64,000 bases of DNA, from assembly GCF_023544465.1 (NCBI RefSeq), contig NZ_JALPVL010000001.1, positions 434,001 through 498,000 of the forward strand. Direction: 5' to 3'. Under the pieces are notes generated by a model. That model was not told where the DNA came from. It saw only the letters and a list, made by a program, of their open reading frames with translations, and ran no database searches. Shown one piece after another: positions 23,684 to 33,876 of the stretch. The DNA comes from Paractinoplanes maris (GTDB taxonomy: Bacteria > Actinomycetota > Actinomycetes > Mycobacteriales > Micromonosporaceae). A program made the translations under genes and the position numbers. The stretch's first letter is position 1, and each line of letters opens with the position of its first letter.

Positions 23684-24292
23684 ATGAGTGTTGACGAGTT
23701 GACGATGCGGGGCGGTGGCGCATCCTTCGATGACCAGGTGTTCGAGCGGTTGCTCCGGGAGCGGATCATCTTCCTCGGCAGTGAGGTCAACGACGAGGTG
23801 ACCAACCGCATCTGTGCCCAGATGCTGCTGCTGGCCTCGGCCGACAGTGAGAAGGACATCGCGCTCTACATCAACTCGCCCGGCGGCTCCATCAGCGCCG
23901 GCATGGCGGTGTACGACACGATGCAGTACATCAAGAACGACGTGGCGACGATCGCGATGGGCATGGCCGCGTCGATGGGTCAGTTCCTGCTCTGCGCCGG
24001 CGCCCCCGGCAAGCGGTATGCGCTGCCTCACGCGCGGATCATGATGCACCAGCTCTCCGGCGGCATCGGCGGCACCGCGGCCGACATCGCCATCCAGGCC
24101 GAGAGCATGCTGCACATCAAGAACGTGATGAACGAGCGGATCGCCTTCCACTCGGGCCACACGCCCCAGGAGATCGAGGCCGACTCCGACCGTGACCGCT
24201 GGTTCACTGCTGAGCAGGCCCGCGACTACGGCCTGGTCGACCACGTGATCAGCCGGGCCAACCAGGTCACCAACACGACGTCGCTGGTCTGA
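23684..24292 (+). CDS. clpP: ATP-dependent Clp protease proteolytic subunit
   Basis: The 202-residue ClpP has the full catalytic triad at the expected numbers: Ser97 in GMAASMGQ, His122 in MMHQLSGG, and Asp171 in EADSDRDRW. It assembles into the barrel peptidase fed by ClpX or ClpC. Actinobacteria usually have a clpP1-clpP2 pair next to clpX; this copy stands alone with its own terminator, so it is probably an additional paralogue. The ATG at 23684 has GAGAGG upstream and gives the normal length. An ATG 18 bp earlier is possible. Confidence 0.94.
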   Translation: MSVDELTMRGGGASFDDQVFERLLRERIIFLGSEVNDEVTNRICAQMLLLASADSEKDIALYINSPGGSISAGMAVYDTMQYIKNDVATIAMGMAASMGQFLLCAGAPGKRYALPHARIMMHQLSGGIGGTAADIAIQAESMLHIKNVMNERIAFHSGHTPQEIEADSDRDRWFTAEQARDYGLVDHVISRANQVTNTTSLV

Positions 24293-24315
24293 GCAGCGTC
24301 GATACCCGTTGGAGC

Positions 24316-24345
24316 ACGGGCGCGTGGGGCTTCCCACGCGCCCGT
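24316..24345 (+). terminator. Hairpin after clpP
   Basis: ACGGGCGCGTGGG pairs perfectly with CCCACGCGCCCGT (13 bp) around a GCTT loop, 23 bp past the clpP stop. Confidence 0.8.
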
Positions 24346-24411
24346 TGTGTCGTTCTGGTGTGTTCGGGGTAACACGAGGGCATCCCCCGAATCTGCCAAG
24401 GAGGTGCTGAC

Positions 24412-25140
24412 GTGAGGCTCCCGACGTTCTCCCGCCAGTCCACGAGCGATACCGCGGAGACGCCCGAGCGCCCGGCCCCGGCCAGTTCGGTCGCCCGGCC
24501 CCGCGAGGACAACACCACCGAGGTTCGCCCCGGTCCCGTGCGCGCACGTCGCGACGAGGCCGACACGCTGACCGACCTGCCGCCCGCCCCCAAGCACGCG
24601 GGCCGCACCGACCCGCCGCCCCCGCCACCGGCCGCCCGGCCGCTCACCACCGACCGCCCGACTGGATCGGCCACCGACCGCCCGACGGGATCGGCCACCG
24701 ACCGCCCGACGGGCTCGGCTGCCGACCGCCCGACGGGCTCGGCTGCCGACCGCTCGACCGGTTCGGCCACCGTCGACCGCCCGGCCGACCGCGACGCGGT
24801 TACCCCGGCCGGCCGGAAGCCGCGCGCCAGCCTGCTCGCCACCCTCGGCCTGATCCTCGGTGTGGCCTCGGTGCTGCTCGTGCTCTCCGGCCCGCTCATG
24901 GGTTACGGCCTCGGCGTGGCCGGCGTGGCCCTCATCCTGTCGCTGAGCGGCATCCACGCCACCGGCAAGCGCCACGTCGCGGGCAAGACCGACGCCCTGC
25001 TCGGCATGATCCTCTCGCTGGGCGCGATCGTGCTCGGCGTGCTGGCGCTGACCGGCTCGCTCAACTGGCTGGGCACCGACGTGCCGGCCGTGAACAATCT
25101 TCGCGAGTGGCTCGACACACGGTTTATCGATCGGTTCTGA
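24412..25140 (+). CDS. Membrane protein with octapeptide repeats and DUF4190-like end
   Basis: The GTG at 24412 has a strong AAGGAGG. The 242-residue protein has a hydrophilic Pro/Thr/Arg-rich N-terminal half containing five tandem octapeptides of the form DRPTGSA(T/A) at about residues 81-120. Two hydrophobic regions follow (about 141-178 and 190-214), resembling DUF4190. The C-terminus is short and polar. Function is unknown. The repeat number may vary between strains because the DNA is a 24-bp tandem repeat. A good terminator follows at 25256-25286. Confidence 0.85.
   Translation: MRLPTFSRQSTSDTAETPERPAPASSVARPREDNTTEVRPGPVRARRDEADTLTDLPPAPKHAGRTDPPPPPPAARPLTTDRPTGSATDRPTGSATDRPTGSAADRPTGSAADRSTGSATVDRPADRDAVTPAGRKPRASLLATLGLILGVASVLLVLSGPLMGYGLGVAGVALILSLSGIHATGKRHVAGKTDALLGMILSLGAIVLGVLALTGSLNWLGTDVPAVNNLREWLDTRFIDRF
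24651..24770 (+). repeat. Five tandem 24-bp repeats within a coding region
   Basis: Five in-frame copies beginning CGACCG(C)(C)CGAC, each 24 bp, encode DRPTGSA(T/A). Copies 3 and 4 are identical, which suggests recent duplication or slippage. Confidence 0.85.
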
Positions 25141-25255
25141 CGGGTATCTGACATTCGCCGACGGCGATGCGCCCGAGGCACTGATCGGAACCGGGAACGG
25201 CTCACCCCGCTCCCGCCCCGGAACTGCCCGGCGGTTCGCCGGCAACCACTTCGCG

Positions 25256-25286
25256 TCGAGGGTGGCCTGGTTCAGGCCACCCTCGA
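25256..25286 (+). terminator. Hairpin after the DUF4190-like gene
   Basis: A 13-bp perfect stem (TCGAGGGTGGCCT / AGGCCACCCTCGA) with loop GGTTC, followed by GGTCTGTTT. It also insulates the ddaH gene that starts at 25398. Confidence 0.8.
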
Positions 25287-25397
25287 GGTCTGTTTGCAAC
25301 GAATCTTCGCCGCGGGCCCTGAGCACGCAATGATCGAAAGCACCTTGCACGGTTGAACTGAAGCTTTCGCCGGTCCGGCACGCCTAGCGTTTCAGCC

Positions 25398-26200
25398 ATG
25401 ACGACCACGGCTTCGCCGCGCCGCTACCTCATGTGCCGGCCCACCCATTTCGCGGTGACCTATCGCATCAATCCGTGGATGGATCCCACGGCGCCCTACG
25501 ACAACGCGCTCGCCGTCCGCCAGTGGGAATCCCTGCGCCAGACATATCTCGACCTGGGCCACACCGTCGAGCTGATCGAGCCGCTGCCCGGGCTGCCCGA
25601 CATGGTCTTCGCCGCCAACGGCGCCACCGTGGTCGACGGCCGCGTGCTGGCCGTCCAGTTCCGCGACGCCGAGCGGGCCGACGAGGCCCCGGCCTACGCG
25701 GCCTGGTTCCGCGAGCGCGGCTTCGACGTGACCGAGCCCAAGCACACCAACGAGGGCGAGGGCGACATCCTGCTCGCCGGCGACGTGCTGCTGGCCGGCA
25801 CCGGTTTCCGCACCGCGCACGCCTCGCACGCCGAGACCCAGGAGGCGTTGCGCCGCCCGGTGATCTCGTTGCAGCTCGTCGACCCGGCTTATTACCACCT
25901 CGACACCGCGCTGTGCGTTCTCGACGAGACGAACGTGGCCTATCTGCCGTCCGCCTTCTCCCCCGGCTCCCAGGCCGTCCTGCGGCAGCTCTTCCCGCAC
26001 GCGGTGATCGCCGACGAGCAGGACGCCGCGGTGCTCGGCCTCAACGCGGTCAGCGACGGCCGTACGGTGGTCCTGCCTGTCCAGGCCCCTCATCTCGCCG
26101 CCGAGCTGAAGAACGCGGGTTACCAGACCGTCGGGGTCGACGTCTCCGAGCTCCGCAAGGCCGGGGGCGGACCCAAGTGCTGCACGCTGGAGGTGCGTTC

Positions 26201-26204
<4 letters not shown>
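25398..26204 (+). CDS. ddaH: Dimethylarginine dimethylaminohydrolase-type amidinohydrolase
   Basis: The 268-residue protein belongs to the guanidino-modifying superfamily. It begins with CRPTHFAVTYRINPWMDP, has NEGEGDILLAGD with the acidic residues that bind guanidinium, HLDTALCVLDE with the catalytic His, and ends at GGPKCCTLE with the nucleophile Cys (261/262). The named activity converts methylarginine to citrulline. The next gene is ornithine aminotransferase, overlapping by 4 bp. An activity that yields ornithine from arginine, as in cyanobacterial arginine dihydrolase N-domains, should therefore also be considered. Confidence 0.88.
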
Positions 26205-27411
<1,207 letters not shown>

Positions 27412-27415
<4 letters not shown>

Positions 27416-28575
27416 AACGCGCCTTGGTCGCGCTCGAATTTCCGGAGGGCCATCGTCGGCGCCTCGGCCATCACCGACTCGGGTTGGACGACGCCGCCGG
27501 TGGCCCACATCTTCGCGCGGCCCACGTTGACGCCGCCGTAGAGCTCGACCACATCGGTCGGGGCCAGGGTGCGGCTCTCGTTGCGGTGCAGGGTGAGCCG
27601 CTCGTCGTCGTTCGTCGAGCCGCCCGGCCGCACGCCGCTGCCGTTGGTGCTGATGTCCTGCACCGTGAGGTTGCCGTCGGTGCGCAGCGTGAACTGCACG
27701 TGGCCGCGGCTGATCCACTTGCGGGCGTCGTCGGTCAGCCACTGGCCGAGCATGACGCCCTGGCCGCCCTCGGGCGCGCGGCCGACCACGACCGGCTCGT
27801 CGGTCGAGACCACGAACCGCCGCCGGATCACGCCGTCGATCCGGACGGAGAGGACCTCGACGGCCGCGCGCTGGCCGGCGTCGCGCAGCTGGGTGCCGTG
27901 CCGGGGGCAGGTCGGCACCCCGTTACGCAGCGACGGCGGCGGCTGGGAGACCGGGCTGGTGTAGGTGCGCATGTCGGCGAACGGGCTGTCCGGGTCACCG
28001 CCGGAGCCGAAACTCGTGCAGTTGGGCTCGGGGCAGCTCCACACCCGGGCCAGCAGCCGCTCGCCCAGCGCGGAACGCTCGGCCTGCTGCGGGGGCTCAC
28101 CGCGGCCGACCCGGGCCATCAGCACCGTGCTGCCGCCCTCGCCGGCCACCGCGGCCAGCAGGCGGCCCGGCTCGTCGACCCACGGGTGGCGGTCGCTGTT
28201 GCCCCGGGTGCGGGTGAGCACCGGCAGGCCGAGCAGCTCGGCCACCTCGAAGACCCGGTCGTCGACCTGCGGGACGACCTCGACCTTGCCGTCGTCGGCC
28301 CAGCGGCGGATGACCATGCGCTCGTTCGAGGTCAGGTCGGTGTCGGAGAGCAGGCCGCGCGGGGCCACCACGAAGACCGGCACGTTCTCCTCGGCGACGC
28401 GCCGGCCCAGGGCGTCGACGACCAGGCCGAGCCGCACCGAGCTGGCCGGCCGGCCGCCGTCCAGATCGGCGTAGCGCACGATCTCCGACAGGTCGACCAC
28501 CGCCCGGGCGAGCGCCGGATCGGTGGTGAGGCGGGCCTCGATGGCATCGAGGACCTTGCTGACCTCGAATCTCAC
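27412..28575 (-). CDS. FHA-domain protein
   Basis: The 387-residue protein has an N-terminal alpha/beta region of unknown fold with several catalytic-looking but unassigned acidic residues. A central Cys-containing segment follows (CPEPNCTS and CPRHG, possibly zinc binding). A forkhead-associated domain lies at about 250-345 with VVVGRAPE, ISRGHVQF and DISTNGSGV, the phosphothreonine-binding residues. It probably reads Ser/Thr kinase signalling. No kinase lies nearby. It is divergent from the lipoprotein gene and converges on rocD. Confidence 0.88.
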
Positions 28576-28726
28576 GGGTCCTCCCGATGGTCCGCGGGTG
28601 AATGGGCAACGGCAATCATGCCGTGCGGGCCGGTGACGTGGCTATCGCACCCCTCAGTGACGGTCCGGTTGTCCGTCGTGTCCGTTTGCCGTTCCCGGCC
28701 ACCGGGAATTGACGGGGATCACGAGA

Positions 28727-28749
28727 GCCGGCCCCAGCGAGGGGCCGGC
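28727..28749 (+). other. Hairpin in the leader of the lipoprotein gene
   Basis: GCCGGCCCC pairs with GGGGCCGGC around AGCGA, ending 7 bp before the likely ribosome site of the gene starting at 28768. It could affect translation or be chance in GC-rich DNA. Confidence 0.35.
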
Positions 28750-28767
28750 CGGGCTGAAGGGACGGAC

Positions 28768-29586
28768 ATGCGGACACCACGGCTCGCGGGGCTGGGTATC
28801 GCGACAATGGCAACGGCCGCGATGGCGCTGGCCGGTTGCGACGCCGGCACCCCGTCCGGCTCGGCCTCGGCCCCGGCGTCCGCCGCGGGCTCGGCACCGG
28901 CCTCGGCGCCGGCCTCGGCCAGTGCGGCCGACCCGGCCGCGGTCGACGCCCTCACCAAGGCGACCTCCCAGCTCGGCACCACCAGCTTCAAGATGACCGC
29001 CACCTCGGGCGCGGGCTTCAAGCTGACCGGCGCGGTCGACCCGGCCCAGAGCGTGGGCACGGCCGAGCTCAACGCGAGCGGCCCCAACGCCCAGCTCAGC
29101 ATCAAGACGCTGCTGGCCGGCCAGGACCTTTACCTGCAGGTTCCCGGCTTCACCAAGGCCGGCACGTGGACCCACGTCGACGTCGCCCGGCTGCCCGAGG
29201 GCGTGAACGTCGGTCTGCGCCCCGGTCAGCTCGACCCGGTGAACACCTCGAAGCTGCTCAGCTCGGCCACGGACGTGCGCTCCACCGGGACCGGCGCCTA
29301 TGCCGGGACGCTCGACCTGACCAAGGCGGTCGGGCTGGCCGGCGTCTCGCAGGTGACCATCGACGAGTCCGGCGCGCAGGCCCAGAAGGTGCCGTTCACC
29401 GCCACCACCGACGACCAGGGCCGGCTCTCCGAGCTGACCATCGAGATCCCGGCCGTCAACGGGCAGGCCGCCCAGCCGCTGAAGGTGCTCTACAGCGACT
29501 ACGGCGTGCCGGTCAGCGTGACCAAGCCGACCGCGGCCGAGGTGACCGAGGCTCCGGACAGCCTCTACAAGTCGCTCGGCAGCTGA
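28768..29586 (+). CDS. Lipoprotein of the LppX/LprG-like group
   Basis: The 272-residue protein has a lipoprotein signal ending at ALAGC (Cys24), a low-complexity Ala/Ser/Pro linker (25-55), and a beta-rich domain. That domain contains FKMTATSGAGFKLTGAVDP and alternating strands typical of LppX/LprG-like lipid carriers. It ends with a Ser-Leu-Gly tail. AAGGGAC precedes the ATG at 28768; a much longer frame upstream is antisense to the FHA gene and was not used. It probably carries a hydrophobic ligand at the outer face of the membrane. Confidence 0.85.
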   Translation: MRTPRLAGLGIATMATAAMALAGCDAGTPSGSASAPASAAGSAPASAPASASAADPAAVDALTKATSQLGTTSFKMTATSGAGFKLTGAVDPAQSVGTAELNASGPNAQLSIKTLLAGQDLYLQVPGFTKAGTWTHVDVARLPEGVNVGLRPGQLDPVNTSKLLSSATDVRSTGTGAYAGTLDLTKAVGLAGVSQVTIDESGAQAQKVPFTATTDDQGRLSELTIEIPAVNGQAAQPLKVLYSDYGVPVSVTKPTAAEVTEAPDSLYKSLGS

Positions 29587-29601
29587 TCCCTCGCTGGTGA
29601 C

Positions 29602-29629
29602 AGGCCCGGTCGTCACGGCCGGGCCTTTC
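29602..29629 (+). terminator. Terminator after the lipoprotein gene
   Basis: AGGCCCGG / CCGGGCCT, 8 bp, 9-base loop, then TTTC. It sits between convergent genes. Confidence 0.8.
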
Positions 29630-29656
29630 GCTTGCGCTCATTTCCCCGTACGGGGG

Positions 29657-30718
29657 TCAGACGTCGGCCGGCGATCGGCGGGCCGTCCAGTCGGTGCCGA
29701 GGGGGCGGAACGCCGGGCGGTGCTCCTCGATCCACGCGTCGATCCGGGCCCACCAGTCGTACAGCCAGGCGATCCGTTCCTCCTCGCCGGCCGGGATGTC
29801 CTCGGGCGGCACACTCCAGAACTTCATCACCAGCCGCTTGTCCATCGGCAGCTCCTGCCAGATGTCGGCGACCGTCACCATCCGGTCCAGGCCGGTGTGG
29901 GCCACGAAGATGACCCCGGCGTCGGGGGCCGCGTCGATCGCCGCGAAGAGACCGCCCGGCTTCGGCGGCAGCACGTGCCGCATGTTCTCGGCCCGGTCGG
30001 CCGCGTCGTCCAGACCGCGAGCCTTCAACCGGGCGATCGCGCTGGTGCGCCGGCGCGGCGTGAAGTTACCGCCCTCGGGGAAGATCACGAAGGCGTCGTT
30101 GTCGTCGAGGCCGGTGGCCGTCTCCCCGATCTGCTGCTCGAGCGTCGTGGTGCCGGTGCGGCCGGGCGAGATGAACCGGTTGGGCAGGCGGTTGAGCAGC
30201 ACGTCGACCGCCGGATCCCACTGCAGGGTGGCCTTGAGGACGATCCGCGGCTCGCGGTCGAACCAGTTGGTCAGCGCGTGGATCAGGACGAACGAGTCGC
30301 CCGGCCCGGCGTGCCGGCTCACCACGACCTCGGGACGGCCGGGCAGCGCGGTGTCCGGGTCGGTGCCGACCACGTCGATCGTCAGGTGCAGCGCCCACTT
30401 GGCGAACCAGAACAGGATGGCCAGGAAGCGGCCGGTGACCACGTAGTGCGCGCGCTGAAATCCGGGGCTGCGGATGTTGCGGCCGAAGCCGGAGGCGACC
30501 CAGAGCGCCGCCAGCACGACCAGGGCGGTCGCGTCCCACAGCAGGTAGAGGATGCCGGTCAGGACGAGCCGGGGCACCCGCAGGTGACCGGGGACCAGCG
30601 GCGACGTGATGAGCGCGAGCACCAGCCAGATGGGCAGCGTGGTGACCAGCGCGACGGCCAGCACCACGACGACCGGGGCGATGACCAGGCGGCGGACCCA
30701 GATCGGAGGGAGCGGCAT
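29657..30718 (-). CDS. 1-acylglycerol-3-phosphate acyltransferase-like membrane protein
   Basis: The 353-residue protein has two or three N-terminal hydrophobic segments (10-75) followed by a PlsC-like domain. The catalytic motif is His136-x4-Asp141 in SRHAGPGDSF, with a later FPEGGNFTP. It transfers acyl chains to a lysophospholipid or related acceptor at the membrane. The ATG at 30718 overlaps the stop of the patatin gene by one base (TGATG), which fixes the start. Coupling to a phospholipase suggests lipid remodelling: one enzyme removes and the other adds acyl chains. That is inference. Confidence 0.9.
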   Translation of the reverse strand: MPLPPIWVRRLVIAPVVVVLAVALVTTLPIWLVLALITSPLVPGHLRVPRLVLTGILYLLWDATALVVLAALWVASGFGRNIRSPGFQRAHYVVTGRFLAILFWFAKWALHLTIDVVGTDPDTALPGRPEVVVSRHAGPGDSFVLIHALTNWFDREPRIVLKATLQWDPAVDVLLNRLPNRFISPGRTGTTTLEQQIGETATGLDDNDAFVIFPEGGNFTPRRRTSAIARLKARGLDDAADRAENMRHVLPPKPGGLFAAIDAAPDAGVIFVAHTGLDRMVTVADIWQELPMDKRLVMKFWSVPPEDIPAGEEERIAWLYDWWARIDAWIEEHRPAFRPLGTDWTARRSPADV

Positions 30719-31572
30719 CAGGACGCGTCCGGCGTGGGTTGCGACAGCACATTGGCGGCCAGGTAGCGGCGGGACGCGGTGTAGGCACGGCTGATGCGGC
30801 GTCCCACGGCGGCCATGTCGCGATAGGCCCAGGGGCTGTCGTCCCGGCTCTCGCTGCCGCCGGTGGGAAGGACATGCACCCGTACATCGTCGGGCAGTGA
30901 CGCAAGCTCCCGGGCGAACCGATGTCGCCGCGCGATCTCGAAGGCCACCTGGGCCACCTCCCACGGCCGGCGCGGAACGGCCAGCGGACGCTCGACCCGG
31001 CCCACCTGCAGGACGAAGATCAGCTTGGCGCCGACCCGGACCGCCTCGCCGATCGGGATCGAGTTGACGATCCCACCGTCCACATAGTGCTCCCCGCCGA
31101 TCTCCATGGGGGGCAGCAGACCGGGCACGGCCGACGAGGCGAGGACGGCGTCGACCAGCGGGCCGCTGTCGAACCAGTGCTCGGCCGCCCGCTCGATGCT
31201 GGCCGCGCAGCAGTGGAACGGGACCTTCAGGTCGGCGAACGTCGACGTCTCACCGAGCTCGCTCTCGAGCAGCCGGCGCAACGGCAGCGGCGAGTGCAGG
31301 TGGGTGCGGGCCGCGAACCGGCGCAGCTGCCGGCCGATCGAGTCGCCGTAGACGGTGGCCGCCTCGGGCGAGGTCCAGAGCCGGACGAGCCGGTCGGTGA
31401 CCGCCTCGTTCGGGTCCGAGGCGACCAGGGCGCCGTTGACCGCGCCGATCGAGGTGCCGATCACCGCGTCGGGCCGGAACCCGGCCCGGAACAGGGCGCG
31501 CAGCATGCCCACCTCGACGGCGCCGAGCACGCCACCCCCACCGAGCACGAACGCCACCGGACCGTTGACCAT
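30718..31572 (-). CDS. Patatin-like phospholipase
   Basis: The 284-residue protein has the patatin oxyanion loop GGGGVLGAVEVG, the nucleophile Ser41 in GTSIG, and the catalytic Asp165 in VDGGI. These give the Ser-Asp dyad of bacterial patatins. It should hydrolyse phospholipid or other acyl esters in the cytoplasm or at the membrane. It is translationally coupled to the acyltransferase. The TetR gene lies 25 bp upstream on the same strand, so all three may be one transcript. Confidence 0.92.
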   Translation of the reverse strand: MVNGPVAFVLGGGGVLGAVEVGMLRALFRAGFRPDAVIGTSIGAVNGALVASDPNEAVTDRLVRLWTSPEAATVYGDSIGRQLRRFAARTHLHSPLPLRRLLESELGETSTFADLKVPFHCCAASIERAAEHWFDSGPLVDAVLASSAVPGLLPPMEIGGEHYVDGGIVNSIPIGEAVRVGAKLIFVLQVGRVERPLAVPRRPWEVAQVAFEIARRHRFARELASLPDDVRVHVLPTGGSESRDDSPWAYRDMAAVGRRISRAYTASRRYLAANVLSQPTPDAS

Positions 31573-31597
31573 GGCTTCATCGTGGCACGCCCCGCGC

Positions 31598-32182
31598 TCA
31601 GCGGTTGAGCAGCGGCAGCCAGATCTCGTCCACGATCTCGATGATCGCCTCGTCCGGCACCGGCCGCATCGTCATCAGCATGTCGTGGCGCAGCAGGTCG
31701 AACGGCACGTTGATCACCCGGGCCGGGCGCGGGTGATCGGGTAGCTCGCCGCGCGCGACGGCCCGGGCCACGATCGTCTCCAGACTGTTCGGCCGCCCCT
31801 GTCCGCGGAGCTTGTCGCGCAGCTCGCTGAAGCTGCTGCCGGTGTCGCGGAAATAGTCCATGAGCTGGACGCTGAGCAGCGTGAACAGGTGTGACCGGGC
31901 CGCGTCGGCGTTGCGCAGGAAGCCGATCGCGTCGTCCCGGAAGGTGCCGGTGTCGGGCACCTCGATCGGCTGTGACCACCAGTACTTCGTGAACGTGGCC
32001 AGCAGCAGGTCGTCGCGCTGGGGCCAGCGCCGGTAGAGGACGGGCCGGCTGGTGCCGGCGCGAGCGGCCACGGCCTCGTACGTGAACCCGGGGTAGCCCT
32101 GCTCGACCAGCACCTCCCAGGCGGCGTCGAGGATCGCGTCCTCGAGCTCGGCTCCGCGACGGCGGGTCTTGTCAAGATGCAC
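31598..32182 (-). CDS. TetR-family regulator
   Basis: The 194-residue protein has a helix-turn-helix at about 13-58 (ILDAAWEVLVEQGYPGFTYEAVAARAGTS interrupted by the turn, then VLYRRWPQRDDLL) and a C-terminal ligand domain. It is divergent from an EmrB/QacA-type exporter with an inverted repeat in the gap, the usual arrangement for a repressor of a drug exporter. It could also control the patatin and acyltransferase genes on its own strand. Confidence 0.92.
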   Translation of the reverse strand: MHLDKTRRRGAELEDAILDAAWEVLVEQGYPGFTYEAVAARAGTSRPVLYRRWPQRDDLLLATFTKYWWSQPIEVPDTGTFRDDAIGFLRNADAARSHLFTLLSVQLMDYFRDTGSSFSELRDKLRGQGRPNSLETIVARAVARGELPDHPRPARVINVPFDLLRHDMLMTMRPVPDEAIIEIVDEIWLPLLNR

Positions 32183-32183
32183 G

Positions 32184-32217
32184 GGTGTATCTTAACGTAG
32201 GCAATGTTAGATACACC
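32184..32217. promoter_or_regulatory. Predicted TetR operator
   Basis: GGTGTATCTTAAC and GTTAGATACACC form an inverted repeat around nine bases, with one extra T in the left arm. A further GTATCTTAA half-site lies at 32221-32229. The site covers the tetR start and the exporter promoter. Confidence 0.6.
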
Positions 32218-32239
32218 TCCGTATCTTAAGGTGGTTCCG

Positions 32240-33697
32240 ATGTCCTTGGATCGCACCGCTCTGCGCACCTCGATCGCGGTGCTCGTGGGCGGCATCACAG
32301 TCATCCTCGACTCCACGATCGTCAGCGTGGCGCTGCACGAGCTCGCGGCCGACCTGCACACCGGCGTCAGCACCATCCAGTGGGTCAGCACGGCCTATCT
32401 GCTGGCCCTGGGCGTCGTGATCCCGGTCGTCGGCTGGCTGCAGAGCCGGCTCGGCGCGAAGCGGCTCTGGATGGCCGCCCTGACCGTCTTCCTGCTCGGC
32501 TCGGTGCTCTGCTCGCTGGCCTGGGACTCGTCGAGCCTCATCTGGTTCCGCGTGGTGCAGGGTGCGGGCGGTGGCGCGATGCTGCCGCTGATGACCACGA
32601 TGGTCATGCAGGCGGCCAAACCCGGTGATCGCGCGCGGCTGATGTCGGTCGTCGCCCTGCCGGCCGCGGTCGGCCCCATCCTGGGCCCGGTGATCGGCGG
32701 CCTGATCCTCGGCGCGGGCGACTGGCGCTGGCTGTTCCTGGTCAACGTGCCGTTGTGCCTGACCGGGCTGTTCCTCGCCGGGCGGCTGATCCCGGCCGAC
32801 CAGCCCGGCCGCCGGGTCCGGCTCGATGTCGTGGGGCTCGTCCTGCTGTCGCCCGCGCTGGTCGCGCTGCTGTGGGGCCTGTCCAACGTGTCCGGCGCCG
32901 GCGGCTTCTCCCGGGCCGACGTCCTCGTCCCGATGATCGGCGGCGCGGTGCTGCTGGCCGCGTTCGTGCTGTGGGCGGTGCGCCGGCGGGGTGCGGCCCT
33001 GGTCGACCTCGAGGTGCTGCGGTCCCGTCCGACCTGGGCCGCGACCGCGCTGATGTTCCTCTCCGGAGCCGCCCTCTACGGCGCGATGCTGCTGCTCCCG
33101 CTCTATTGGCAGGAGGTTCGCGGTACGGACGCGCTCGGCGCCGGCCTGCTGCTGATCCCGCAGGGCGTCGGCTCGCTGCTGAGCCGCGGGGTCGCCGCGC
33201 GCCTGCTCGACCGTCTCACCGCGCGCTGGGTGGCGATCCTGGGGTTCGCGCTGGTCGGGCTGGCCACCGTGCCGTTCGCGCTGGCCGGCCCCGGCACGGC
33301 CATCTGGACGCTGATGGTGGCGCTCTTCGTCCGCGGCCTCGGCCTCGGCCTGGTCGTGATCCCGCTGATGACCGTCGCGTTCCAGGGCCTCACCCACGAC
33401 CAGGTGCCGCACGCCAGCATCGTCACCCGCATAGCCCAGCAGATCGGCGGCTCAGCCGGCGTAGCCCTGCTCGCCGTCATCCTCGCCACAACAAGCTTCG
33501 AAACCGCCTTCTGGTGGACCGTCGGCTTCACCACCACCGCAGTCCTCCTGTCCTTCGTCCTACCAGGACAACCCACCCCCGCCCCCGATCCCGCCCCGTC
33601 GCCGAACACGAACCCAGCAACAGGGACCAGCCCAGCGACGGGGACAGCGACCAGCCCGGGAACGGGGACGGAGACAGCGGTCACGACGCCGGTTTGA
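32240..33697 (+). CDS. EmrB/QacA-type MFS exporter (DHA2 family)
   Basis: The 485-residue protein has about 14 hydrophobic segments. It shows family motifs such as LDSTIVSVALHELAADL near the first helix, the GxLaDrxGrkxxl-type loop as WLQSRLGAKRLWM, and motif C as LGPVIGGLI. The last 45 residues are a low-complexity Thr/Pro/Gly/Ala tail. It should export drugs or toxic lipids using the proton gradient. AAGGTGG precedes the ATG at 32240; an ATG at 32204 lies within the operator and was rejected. Confidence 0.93.
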   Translation: MSLDRTALRTSIAVLVGGITVILDSTIVSVALHELAADLHTGVSTIQWVSTAYLLALGVVIPVVGWLQSRLGAKRLWMAALTVFLLGSVLCSLAWDSSSLIWFRVVQGAGGGAMLPLMTTMVMQAAKPGDRARLMSVVALPAAVGPILGPVIGGLILGAGDWRWLFLVNVPLCLTGLFLAGRLIPADQPGRRVRLDVVGLVLLSPALVALLWGLSNVSGAGGFSRADVLVPMIGGAVLLAAFVLWAVRRRGAALVDLEVLRSRPTWAATALMFLSGAALYGAMLLLPLYWQEVRGTDALGAGLLLIPQGVGSLLSRGVAARLLDRLTARWVAILGFALVGLATVPFALAGPGTAIWTLMVALFVRGLGLGLVVIPLMTVAFQGLTHDQVPHASIVTRIAQQIGGSAGVALLAVILATTSFETAFWWTVGFTTTAVLLSFVLPGQPTPAPDPAPSPNTNPATGTSPATGTATSPGTGTETAVTTPV

Positions 33698-33720
33698 GCC
33701 AGCCGCCGCAGTTGTGGTTC

Positions 33721-33862
33721 GAGCGCAACCACTCACGCAGGTCGCCCGGCCGGGGTGAGCGTTCCGGGCGCGCCAGCGCCCTGCTCACCCCGGCCGGGCC
33801 CTCGGCGGGAGCGACGGTCCGAACCCACCACCCCGCTACGACATCCCGCCTTTGACTTCGAC
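33721..33862 (+). repeat. Dispersed structured intergenic repeat, copy A
   Basis: This copy is one of three roughly 140-bp relatives in the window. It begins GAGCGCAACCACTCACGC and ends near GCTACGACAT. The core hairpin has outer arms GCCCGGCCGGGGTGAGC (33744-33760) and GCTCACCCCGGCCGGGC (33783-33799), a perfect 17-bp stem. A bulge of GTTCC against a single T follows, then GGGCGC / GCGCCC with a GCCA loop. It lies between the convergent exporter and chitinase genes and has no sign of a gene of its own. Confidence 0.8.
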
Positions 33863-33876
33863 CCTGCTCTCGATCT

